Below, one piece after another: positions 37,062 to 49,000 of a stretch of DNA of 64,000 nt. The first letter of the stretch is position 1. Every line of letters begins with the position of its first letter. The notes under the pieces are model-generated. The model made no database searches. It was not told the DNA's origin and worked only from the letters and a program-made list of their open reading frames with translations. The position numbers were made by a program, and so were the translations under genes. The DNA is from Larimichthys crocea (Eukaryota; Chordata; Actinopteri; Sciaenidae), in NCBI RefSeq assembly GCF_000972845.2, contig NC_040022.1, positions 4,928,979 to 4,992,978 on the forward strand. The letters run 5' to 3'.

Positions 37062-37200
37062 CAGACTGGAGAGAAAGCAGCTGTCGTGGCCTCAGTGGAG
37101 GACTGGTGAAGGCTGAGGTGTCAGTCTCTCTTTACCTCTCTCCTACCTCTGACCTTGTTAAGTGGAGTTTCCAGGCAACATAACGCTCTCCTGGGCAGCT
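37062..37200 (-). other. Predicted 5' noncoding exon of the small minus-strand gene
   Basis: On the minus strand a GC-richer stretch ends TCTCTCCAGTCTG before gtgagtaaac, a strong donor at 37061-37056. The only ATG seen in it is followed by a stop within a few codons, so translation most likely starts in the next exon at 35121. The upstream limit is arbitrary. Confidence 0.4.
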
Positions 37201-38499
37201 TCTGTAAGAGAGAGACAGAAAGGTAGAGTGGATACAGTAAATCGTTGTTTGCCACCTCCTGTGGCTCACCAACAATGGTTTCACCTCACTGTGTTTCTTT
37301 TTATGTTATTTGCCTAATCCACACAGTAACTAATGGACCTTTAACAGACTCATATATACAAAAGGATGTATTAAGGGTATCTACTGACAATACTGACATG
37401 CCCGTACAGTATGTACATGCTCATACTAGCCATGAAATATCCCTTTTTATCCCTCAGATATGTATTCAGTGAAGTCATTATAACACAGAATGAGGACTGT
37501 GGAGGACAAAATCTGCAATAAATTGCAGTGTAGAGCCAAGATGGAAAGATTTACACCTTAACTGCAAACCTGCAACTTTCCTAAACAAGAACTATCAATG
37601 ACACCCAGCATTTGACAGAACTCTTACATTATTAGTGCCATTGTTTATCCAGTGATATCCTCTCCACTTCTCTTTTTTTAACTGAATAAAGTAAGAGAAA
37701 TATATAAATAACATATATTTTCACTTTACGGATATTTGGTTGTGTGTTTGTCTGTTCATCCATGAGGGCTGCCATTCCTTCTGCGGACAACAGAGTGCGC
37801 TGCTACCCTGTGCAAGGAGTGAATGGTGGCCTGTGTGATGGAAGAACTCATTTGTAGTGTAAAAGATGTTTTCTTTTTATTCAGGAGTATCTACTTTACA
37901 AACATATGACAATAGTTTTCAAAGACACCGATTATTAGACAATACATTTTTACTAGAACACAAAAAAACATGGCTTCAGTCTGGGTGACAGGACTACTGA
38001 TGCCAAAGTTTGACTGATGCACACATTTGTACAGTACTTTAAGCCCACAGTTTGCACACATTAATGCAAGAAATATAATCCAAAAATACAGTGCACATTA
38101 TTCTGCAGTGTTCTGCATCATGAGTACTTTTGGTGCTTTAACTATGTTTCGATGCTAAAGCTTATAGATACTCATTTATTCACTTATAATTGAATACTAC
38201 TACAATGTCACAATTCCACCACTGGTCATTGTAATAAAGCCCCCTGTTAGTAACTGTCTGATTCTGGTGCCAATGGCAACACCAAGGTAATACGTTTTTC
38301 TACCTTACTTGGAAATATAGTCTGTTTTTTACCACGAGATCTTACATTTTTATTTAAAATTATATGCAGCTGTGCAGCTGACTGTAAAGGACATCCAAAC
38401 ATTATGGGTGAGAGAAAGAAATGGAGAATTAGAGGCCTGTGATGCTGGAGTGACAAGACAATTTTACAATCTGCATAAAATCTTTCATTCAAGCTCGCT

Positions 38500-38547
<48 letters not shown>

Positions 38548-39590
38548 TAAAGCTTCCATTATGCTGATATAATCAGTATTACATCAAATCAAATCATCTG
38601 ACGGCAGCATGATTTTATTCAAATCAGGACTGTACTGACAAAAAAAAGGAAAGAAAGAAGAAAAGATAAACTGTGTCTGTCCCGATGATGTTTTTCTTTC
38701 TGTCCCGTCATAACACTTCCATCATTAATGTCAGATGTCACCCGGCAGTCAGTCAGCCTGGCTCCAGTCAATAGGTCATCGCTACTTTCACACACACCCA
38801 CATCGTTATCATAATGAGGGTCGGGTATCAAGGAAAGAACTACGTATGCGATTATCATGCAAATCAATACAGAAGACCCATTATGTCATAGATGGCCCAT
38901 GATGAGCGCCTGAGATCTAACCTGTGCCATTACAGCTGCTTTCATTTGAACACGCCCTGCTGTGAGCTGAAGAAGCATAGGGCTTGTGGGAAATTGTGTT
39001 CACCAGTTTCTGGTTTTGGTGTTTACAAATGATTTTAAATGAGGTTTCATCGCCTCAGAAACAGAACCGAGAGGGTTTGGCTTCACTTTGACTCTCTATT
39101 GGTGTGGGGAGGGGGGTGGAAGATGACGTTTCACTCTTCTTCTTAAGCATCATTAATATTTCATTTGAACCCTCTCCCACTAAGAATATAAAAAAGTACA
39201 CTGATTTTCTACATTTATTTAACAACTTCATTTTCTTCAGCTTTGATTTGCATCCAAAATCATCTTGAAACATATGATGCAAAACAGTTCAAATAAGCCC
39301 CATGTTGACCAGCTGTGATATTAAAATGCTACTTACATGTTACTTATGTAATAATGATATTAAGCCATAACATATAATGCACATAGCACTGAGTATGGCT
39401 GCTTTAATATGTGATACTCTTACATGCATTTCCAGCTTTGGTCAAGTAACCAAATTTAACAAGCACATTCATATATTGAAGCATGTTCAAATAAATCGTC
39501 TGAAAAGATGCAAAGTGAAATAAAGTGTAAAGTGAATAAAATGACAACAATATCAGAGATAAACCGGTGATCATGAGGGACTATTTCTCT
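37201..39590. other. Intergenic region between the small gene and arl4d
   Basis: It contains a GT microsatellite (38502-38546) and AT-rich sequence. No coding exon was seen. Confidence 0.55.
38502..38546. repeat. (TG)n microsatellite
   Basis: About 22 TG units. Confidence 0.95.
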
Positions 39591-39599
39591 TCCATTTTG

Positions 39600-39854
39600 A
39601 CTGGGTGTCCCTCCTGCTGCTGTTACGTCAGCAGCGGGGGGTTGGGAGTGTTTTTACCGGCGGCTCCAGCAGCCTCTCTCCTCAGTCTGCTCCCCGCTGC
39701 TGCCACTGTTCATCGGACAAACGGGACGGTAGCACCGCGCCACACGCTGCAGCTCTGTTTGGATTTATTTCACCCTTAAAACTTGGATATTATTTGGAAA
39801 TTCATCGCGTCGCCACAATGTTGGCTGATTTGAGCAGCTTGTAGGTGCTGGCGG
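39600..39854 (+). other. arl4d: Predicted arl4d 5' noncoding exon and CpG-rich promoter area
   Basis: A locally GC- and CpG-rich block that ends in a donor (gtgaga at 39855). A matching acceptor (tctctcag, AG at 40570-40571) lies before the start-codon exon, so a 5'UTR intron of about 0.7 kb is likely. The transcription start is not determinable by eye. Confidence 0.5.
39818..39844 (+). promoter_or_regulatory. Upstream ORF in the arl4d leader
   Basis: ATG at 39818 with A at -3 opens an eight-codon frame (MLADLSSL, then TAG) in the predicted leader exon. If the transcript includes it, it would precede the main start. Confidence 0.4.
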
Positions 39855-40877
39855 GTGAGAAACATGAATTATTTCACACGTAAAATGTAAAAGAAATGCT
39901 GCGCGTGTTGACTTTGTTGGAGCGGGGATACGTTCACGGCACCAAGTCCTTAAACGCACCACAGGATAATATACTTTACTCAATTTTAACTCGGTAACTC
40001 AAGACTAACTTATGTTTTTTTACTAAAATGTATCAAACATGTTTAAAAGCATGTGTTATTTCTTCGTATTATCTCTTTTTGCTCGTGTTTGACGCCGTTG
40101 TTCATACAAACGGGAGTGCCTGTTTGGGTTAACTACTAACCAGCATTAGTTAACGAAAGCCGGGACAGCCACTGCAGGACTTCTCCGGTCTTTTGGACCT
40201 CTCGGTGGTCTTTCCAGTTCTGTGCACGACACAGCTAGAAACCAGAGAACACTACAGCTGCTGATTGTGCCTTCTGCCGTGCAAATGCAGCTATTCATCG
40301 TGAGGGACAAAAGCTTAGCAGCAGTTTACAACACACGGTTGTTTTTTTTTTGCACACAGACGCTGTAACTAACCACTTAAAACTAATTAAACCCGCAGCC
40401 TGTATTGAAACTGTTTTATTTTGAAAGGTCACTAAATGTAGCAGTTCTGTATCATTTTGTCCTTTTCCCGGTGAGACAGCCCGTCTAATTACTGACAGCC
40501 CAGGTTTCTTGTGTAAAAAAAGAAAAAATAGCTGACTCATGTTTTCCTCCCCCTCTCCTCTTTTCTCTCAGGTCCTCAGTGACTGCAGCCAGTGGTCTAC
40601 CCCTCCTCACCCCTCCACCTCTCTATTTTCCTGCACCAACCTTTGAAGTGAGGCCAGGAGTGTGAACTGCTCTCCAGTCAAACCTGCTCCCCCTGTCCCT
40701 CCTGCCATCTTCAAAGAGTCTCCAGACACACACACACAGACACTCACACACTTATTTGGCTCCAAAGGACACAGGAAAACAGTGAGATAGTTGGACTTTA
40801 AAAGGAAGGCCCGCTAAAGGATATAACACCGTCCCATAAATCTTTAGAGGGATTATTCCACGTCACAGGATCTAAAC

Positions 40878-42130
40878 ATGGGGAACCAGCTAACAGAAAT
40901 TGCCCCCACCACCCCGTTCCTCCCCAGCTTCCAGTCTTTACACGTAGTGGTGATCGGTTTGGACTCTGCGGGGAAAACCTCCCTCCTCTACAGACTCAAG
41001 CTGCGGGAGTTTGTCGAGACGATCCCCACCAAAGGCTTCAACATGGAGCGGATTAAGGTGCAGATGGGGAACTCCAAAACCAACACCACTGCGTTCCAGG
41101 TATGGGACGTGGGAGGTCAGGAGAAACTGAGGCCCCTGTGGAAGTCATACACCAGGAGGACGGACGGGCTGGTGTTTGTGGTGGACGCGGCCGAGACGGA
41201 GCGCATGGAGGAGGCCAAAGTGGAGCTCCACCGGATCACACGGTCGGCGGAGAACCAGGGGGTGCCCGTGCTGGTTCTGGCAAACAAACAGGACCTGGAT
41301 GGAGCCATGTCAGCTTCAGAGGTGATTATTGCGCACACAGAAAATATGGCAGCAATATGGTTGAGGTTTGAACTGTAGTTTAGATAAAACAGTATTTGAA
41401 GATGATCTCTATAGACTCTGTTGAATCAATATCTGGACTTTTGTTTGGTTTTATAGGCCAAACAATCCATAAGTAGGTCTGTGCAACACACCTGGTTACT
41501 TCTTGGAGTATCAATGCAAATACATCCAAACACAGATTATTTACAACTGCAAAGCTGACATTTAAAGGCCCCATGTTTTACACTTTTCCGGTCTTTTATT
41601 TTGAAGTCATCCATAAGAAGATGCATTTGTGGTAGTACCTTTGTAGTCTACATCTCGTCTTTCACCCTCCTCCTTGGAGCTCTAACTTGAACATGTCGTT
41701 TTGTGTTGTGGTTTGTCTCGTTAATATTAATGAGCCCCTCTTTTGATTGACTGACTGGTTTTTGAGTGATACACTACCAGGCAAAGCGCAGGTAACAGAC
41801 TGTAGTCTTCTCGGATGGGGGGGATAACCAAATGTAAATGAACTTGTACATGTGTTCTTTTCCCTGGATCATGTTTATGTCATAGAAACCAGTTCAGGGC
41901 TTAATGTGCTCAGATTTGCTGGAATGAGTGTCAGGTGTTGACCACATTTTTCTTCTGCGTTTCAGGTGGAGAAGGTGCTGACACTCCACGAGCTGAGCTC
42001 GTCTACACTGCACCACACGCAGGGCTGCTCGGCACTGGACGGTCAGGGCCTGCAGCCCGGCCTGGAGAAACTCTATGAGATGATCCTGAAGAGGAAGAAG
42101 ATGCTGCGACACAGCAAAAAGAAGAGATGA
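40878..42130 (+). CDS. arl4d: ARF-like GTPase 4D, coding sequence split by one intron
   Basis: A small GTPase of the ARL4 group. ARL4D sits at the plasma membrane and nucleus and recruits cytohesin-2/ARNO to activate ARF6 and remodel actin. Exons 40878-41321 (148 codons, phase 0) and 41966-42130 give 202 residues; human ARL4D has 201. Visible: Gly2 for N-myristoylation (MGNQLTE); P-loop GLDSAGKTS; switch [19 protein letters not shown] guanine-binding motif; in exon 2 GCSALDG (third base-contact loop), helix LEKLYEMIL and the basic tail [13 protein letters not shown], which in the family acts in nuclear and membrane targeting. Splice sites are GAG|GTGATT and TTTCAG|GTGGAG. Mammalian ARL4 coding regions are, to my knowledge, uninterrupted, so this intron is unusual. 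Reading through the donor gives a stop at 41378 after 166 codons. Confidence 0.95.
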
Positions 42131-43015
42131 GGCGGTGGCACGGAAGCAGTGCTAGCGATCAAGATGACTCTTTGAACCACTATTTGTCTGAGGATGTTCT
42201 CTGCAGATATGTCTGTGACACTTTTGGAACTTCAGTCGGTGAAACCGGAGGGAAACCTGTCAGTCACTTCAGACAGATTGGGATGTCTTCAACCAAATTG
42301 AAACTGTGGCTCTGAAGTCGGTGCCAAATGTTCCCACCTCCCTTCACCCTTTAGACATTTGGGCAGACCTGCTTCCTTCGGGATTGTTTCTGCTCTTGAG
42401 CACTCCTCCCTCTCCTTATCTCCTCTCTTTAAGGAGCTCTGCAGAGAGACAATAGAGCTCCCGAGGGGACAGCAGAGGAAAACCTGTGCAATATATGATG
42501 AACGCTCACTGATGCACTCACTCCATTATTGAAGGATTTTGTACCACTACTTGTCCAAACTGTAGTGCCAACAGAAACCTGCAGGCCTGACCCTTGCATA
42601 GTTCCTGTTCCTTTCACCAAGTTTCAAATGTCACACTTTACTCTAAATCGTTATGTTGCATGATGTTCACCCAAACACCTGCTTGGGAATATTAAGACAA
42701 CACTTTTGTTGATCAAAAGAAAACTATTCTGATTATTCTAGTTTAGTAACTGCCCAGTGTTCAGTTAGTTATGCCATTGGGTCTACAGTTAAGATGTGCC
42801 ACCAACATGACACACTCAGGCTGCTGAATCCAGCCATGCAAGTTTAGATTGTTTTTCACTCTCCACCAAAGTTGTTTGCTTGTCTCAGTTCGGTGTATTT
42901 CAGGGTTGGTTGGTTGGTTGGTGAGTTCAAACAAGAAGTTGTTTTTACATTGTGTACATTTTTGTTTTGTAAAATGTCAACATATGAATAAATTATTGAG
43001 AAACTTTGGCATTAA
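42131..43015 (+). other. arl4d: arl4d 3'UTR (predicted)
   Basis: From the stop to just after an AATAAA at 42987-42992. It has a (TTGG)n-like run near 42907-42922. The end is inferred from the signal only. Confidence 0.6.
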
Positions 43016-46000
43016 ATTCTGGGAGCACGTCTCTTTATTGCAAGTATATTTCATAATGATTTATGAGAACTCGTCTTGAGTTGTAGGAATCTCAAAGTCA
43101 GAGTACACGAGGAAAAGGGCAAACATAATGATGCCTGACAGGTGCAAACCAATGATCTAGTGAGTGTTTAAATGTGTCTGAACGTGTCTTTAAATGCGTC
43201 AGCAATCCTCCACACTATGCTGCTCCTGTTATCTGAAAACAATCACTGCCAGAATCAGTGATTCATGCGTGTAGGTTGTTACACACATCTGTTTACTGCT
43301 GTACAAGATACCTGTCCAATATGTTGAAACCCAGTGGCATCAAAACAAGTCCTGGATTGCAAAATTCAAAAGTTTCGTTTTAACTCACTCTACATGTAGG
43401 GCACATGTTGACATGAACATCTTACCTAATCTAACGGTTTGTTGGGGTTACTCAGTATTTTTCTAATTCCATGAAATGACAAGAACTAACATGTTAGTCT
43501 ATCTCAATATATTCTCGCTTTGCTACCCTGTCTGAGACTCTCAGATCAAGCTCATTGGATCCCATCTTTAAAACAAGCAAATGTGTATGTCTAACAAATG
43601 TAGATATTCAGAGTGCGTTTATTGTAACTAACAAAAGCTTGATACAGCTACAGCTTCGATACAGTCAGATGGCTGTCTAATATATATTTGTATATTCTTT
43701 CAGGTTGTAGAAAGTCCTTGTATGAAGGGTTAGGTTAAGGGTTCAACCAGACTGACAACTGACGGCAGAAATCAGATCATATGAAAATACATCTTGCCAG
43801 GCTTTGAAGCTGTGCTTGTACCCGAACAACAGTGATGTACTATGAGGAACAACTGGCCGCTGCGATGACAACGGCGAGAAGTGACCACTCGTTCACAAAT
43901 AACGATAATGGCTACCTTAGTGTAGATGCTGCTAGAATCAGTTATATCAGAACCGCAGTGTATCTCTTCATTGACCTGGATTTTCTTAATCGATCTTTGT
44001 AAGAGTTTTATTTACCATCTGGCTTCAGTTGGTTGAAGTTATGTTGTGATAGATGGTTCACCTGCCATGTGTTTATGCCTGTCCCTTATCCACTTAGCAA
44101 GGATTACTTCTGGGTCACTTAAGCATAAAAGGAAAAGAAAAAAAGTTTCATGCAACACTGTGGGGACATTGACTAGGTATGTCTTAATCATTTATTCTTG
44201 CTTTAGGACCAAAACTATTTCCAAATGTAAATGTAGATAGTTATTTTTATCTGTTTATTTGTAATTTATTAGACGGCATGAGAGGAATGCAACAAATGTG
44301 GAGACCTGGGGAAGTTGTGGTCAATGGTCAGCACCCTTTTATCACCCCTTAGCCCTGGGTGCACCCTGACATATATCACTACCCTTGAAGTTTCACATTC
44401 AGGCTGAGTGTACTTATAGACACAGATACTGGGCAAAGTGACAGTGGGAAGTTTGAAGCAGTCAGGCTGATGTTATGTAGCAGTATTTGTTGCCTTATGG
44501 ACATCAAACAGGTTTCATGTCAGTGATTTCAGGCTAGAGTTTCATCAGTAGGTCATTCCATTATTTTTCCCACACACACACCTCTCTATTATTACCCTTC
44601 TCTCTTTCTCTGCCTCATCTCACTCCCCCCCTCACTCTGCCATATAATAGTATCAAGTGCTCGGGCTCATATCACTGACCTGTTTGAGGTGGTTGCGCCC
44701 TGCAGAGTCTTTTCACAAGGAGTCCTTTCCAGTGTTAAACAACTGTCTGCTTATATTTCACTTTTCGTGACATCAGAACCAGATCAGATTTGTACTGACA
44801 CCAGAGCAGGGATGTAAACAAAATTTAGGTTTAGGACAAGAAGGTTTCATACGATACATGAATCCATTTTATTCTGTGTAGACACCAAATGTATTGTTTA
44901 ACATGTTTATTTTCCTTGCTTTGACAATCATGTAGCACTGTGCTCATATTCTATCAGTGGGTGTGAAATAAGAACCCAGCATTAATGTGAGACAGTTTAT
45001 TCATGCAGCATATTTTCTCCACAAAAATACAGCATAAGACACCAACAATAAAGATCTCAGTTTGCTTCAAACAAACACTTCTAAAGGGTTTGTATCTGTT
45101 CTAAATGGCCACATTTGAAGGCTGACTGAAAAGCCTGCTGTCAGAGCGAGAGGTGAGGTGCAATAAATTGTACAAACGGAGATAACAACTCTTTGAGATA
45201 GTCTTCTGTTGAAAGATTAATGATGCTGCACTCAGCTGTACACAGATAAAAGTTTTGAAATGTAATCAGACCATGTTTACTGTCACACCTCTGCATACCT
45301 GGATTATTGCTATCTTATGTGGGTGTGTGGTTATGAATATATACTCACATATCCATATACTTTCTATACATCTACTACTAGTTCATTGGTGAAGACGCCA
45401 CAGTTACACAAGATCCACTCTGAACTTTGTTGACCTGGCCAGTTATATCATGTTCACAGACGAAAAAACAAGGTGGTTAGAGCTGCAAAAAGCAAGTGTT
45501 TTCTGTTGATTAATCAATTAATTATGAAAAATCTTTACAAATGTCAACAAATTCCAAGTTCAAAGAGTACATGGTGATGTTGTTTTGTTCAAGCAACAGT
45601 TCAAAACCCAAAGACATTCAGTTTACAGTCAAAATTATTTCATAAATTCGTTGTTTCAGCTCTACTCATCCCTCTTGTAACAATCTTTTTTCAACGGTAG
45701 TACTTTTAATAGTCTTGCCACATTTTATTACAATTTATTTTGAGGTAATTGTTATATTGGTTGCAAACCAACATAAATGGTTTTATCTGGGAATGCAAGT
45801 TGTCACAATTAAGCAGGTTATAAACAATGAGTTTAGCTGGATTAGCTAACCTCTTCATTTAGTGTGCACTTGTAATCTGTGTACATACTTATACTTGCTA
45901 TTTAGAGTCCCTAAATGGGTTCACACTGCCAATTAAATGCACTGTGAGCCAATGGTATAAAAGTTGAGTGTGGAACGCTAGATGACTTTTCACCTTTCAA

Positions 46001-49000
46001 TGGACGGCATTTTGGCTACATAAAGAGGAGGGATCACCAGCATTGTGAAATATCCTAATTGAGACACAGAAGTGTAAAATTATAAGTGTATTTGGTGAAA
46101 ATGGAAACAGGAAGTGTCTGTAAACTGCGGTGGATGCTGTCTGACTTGCTTGTCACGTTGAACTTGATTTTAGCAAATCTATCATGTTCAGAGATCTCAG
46201 CAGTTACTTCCGTGAGTACAATACTGTCAGACTGATGGCCAAAGCTACTGTGATAAAGAATTTACAGTTCTAGTTTATTTCCTCACATATGCACGGATTT
46301 AACATAATATACAGGGCATCACTTCTTCAGCCTATAGTTTCCAATCATGAGTGTCCAGATTAGCACACAATAGAATAAGGTTTGTGGCCTTTGTGTGTCC
46401 ATTGACAATGAATGTTAGGAAAATAAAGACACTGTAAGGCTGTTTTGCATGTGCTACACGTCTTTGCTATAATCATCAAGGCTCATCGTTCTAGAGGGCA
46501 GATTTGTGGTAATATGTTATCTGTGCACAGAATACCAAGAATCTAACATGGCCTTTCATGAATTTTTGAAGGAGAAATGAAAGAAAGTCGGAAGGGGCAA
46601 GGTAGACTTCAAACAAATATCTTGCAGATGCACAGACAGACAGCTGCAAACACACTCAAACACACACACAGACACACAATAGAAATCAATAATAGTGGAA
46701 TAATATCCACTGCTAGACTAGCCATAGTGAGTTAATATTCTACTCCATGCTCTACACTGCAACACTCAGACTGAGATCAGACAGTGCTAGTTCATTTCAA
46801 TCAAATATCTGTCATGTAAAGAGTTGTTGACATAGAAAAGTATTTTATAGCAAAACTGTTCTCATCATCCAAAATATGAATTTTAGTTTATGGTGGCTAA
46901 AAGTCTGAACTCTGGAAACAGACTCCAAAAGGAGTTCCCATGTGATATCAGCTGTTCATCACTGTTGTTAATCATTGTTAATGTTACAGTGTAGTAACAC
47001 AAGTAACCAGTGAAGATCAGTCACACAGGAATGTCAGAGCCCTCCTCCAGCAGCCCAGCCCCCACCCACATGACTGGTCTGGGCTGTTCTCTGATACCAA
47101 GTGCTGATACCCAGCCCCCTGCCTTTGTTTACCCTCTATCACTTGACTGTGATACCTATACCAACAGTAGTGTACTCATACTTGTGATCCTGCCTCATTG
47201 GGGGGCCACCCACACTGTTGTTACAGTTTTTTATGTCATCAGCCTTCAACCACAAATTTAGGTTAAGTTACTGAACTTAAATTTAGGAGCTTTATTGGTC
47301 TTTAGAACCTTTATTGGTCTTTAGTTCTTGAATTTGGTTAAGTAAAGGACTACCATCCTAAAATCTCTCAAAGTAAGTTAAGGACTTGAGACATCTTGTC
47401 TCTTGTCCAAGTCATGTGATTTGACAAGACATCCTAGATCACCATGTGAGGTTGGTATTCTGTAACTTTCTTATTGTCCACAAGCCCCATGAAAAGCAAA
47501 ACCAACATTGAATCTTACTAACCTAACAAGTATTGTCCCTGTTTTCAAATCCTGGTGTATTTTATTTCTTTGTGCCATGGACACAAGCCAAAGGAAGTCG
47601 CAGATGTCAAACTGCAACTGCAAGAGTATCATAGTTTAGTTTAGTTCATGAACTCCACCTGCATAGTGTTTGGTTTCAGTGACATTTTAGACCGACAGCG
47701 GAGCAGTTTGACTGGTCTGATTCCTCGATTGGATTCCACTTATCCAAAAGTTTGCTTTATTTTTTTCCTGCCATACCCTGCAACCTAAATCAGAGATACT
47801 CATACAAATGAATGGGAGGTCCTGGGTTTTCACTGCAGTGCCTGATTAAACCACTTCAAGCTGAAAGCTCCCTGGTGTTGCTTCATTTTTAGTTGCCCAT
47901 TTTTTGTTTACTGTGGTTTCCAAGGTCAAGAATTACCTTTGTGCTTAACATTTATTTGTCGCCATTTTAAAGGTTTTATAGCTAACACTTCATTTAAATA
48001 GTCTGCCTACAGTGGGGGGGGGGGACTAAATAAGGGAATAGTAGCACATATTTTAGGAAAGTCTCCCCTGAAGACATTCATAGAGTTGCACACCAACTTT
48101 CTATTGGTATGGCAAACTGATACTCCACACTCAGAGCTGTACTGAAGGTTACAGCATTGCCCATCCCCCAGCAGTCAGCCATTTGCCATAAACCTGCAGC
48201 CTAATCCCCAAGTCCACTTTATACCAAGAACCATATGCTGTCCGTGTTCTTCCAGCTTTCTCTGTGTCACGAGAGTCTCTGAATGCCTAATGCTAAATAT
48301 GACACTAGTCAAACTACATCTGGTATTTTATCTGGCTTCATCTGAGTCTCAAATGTGTACTGTTTGTTTTGTTTCACACATAACAATTCAAATGTAGACA
48401 CTCATTAGTTAATAAATGTTAATTCTACTTCCAGTTACATTATTCTGCTTGTTAAATTATCAAGTTAGTAGATATGTAGAACTGTTGAAATCAGAAAGTT
48501 TGTTTACTGTTTGCCTTTATTTTCTTTATTTTTCTAGACCTGTTTTCATCCATGTAAGTAACAAAACTTAAATCAGGGTTAGAAATGCTTTGCAATTATA
48601 GAACAGTGAACATGTCAAGGCCTTCAGCAGTCACTTTGGTGCATACCATGTAATCAAAACTGATTTAACTGTCAGCCGGAACTATAAATAAAAATAAAAC
48701 TCAAGTTGTAATAATGACATTTTTTCTTTTAAATGCCTTTTTTTCCACTATGGAAGTTACAATTTAAATGTGCTGGACAGCAACATGCACATTTACAGTT
48801 TGTTTTTGGTCAACAATAATCTTTTTTGAGAAAACAAAACAATTCCAAAATGCTGAAAGACAACATACACATTTCTATCTTATAATGGACACGAGTATCT
48901 CTAAGCAAATAAGTCACTTGCATACTATACATGAAAGTGCATTTGAACACTGCAGCTGTAAACACATCGTTGTGTAGAATTGATTTTTCCTGTGTTACTA

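Noticed and set aside
41102..41371. ORFs in other frames over arl4d
   Set aside because: Shadows of the GTPase frame with no domain of their own.
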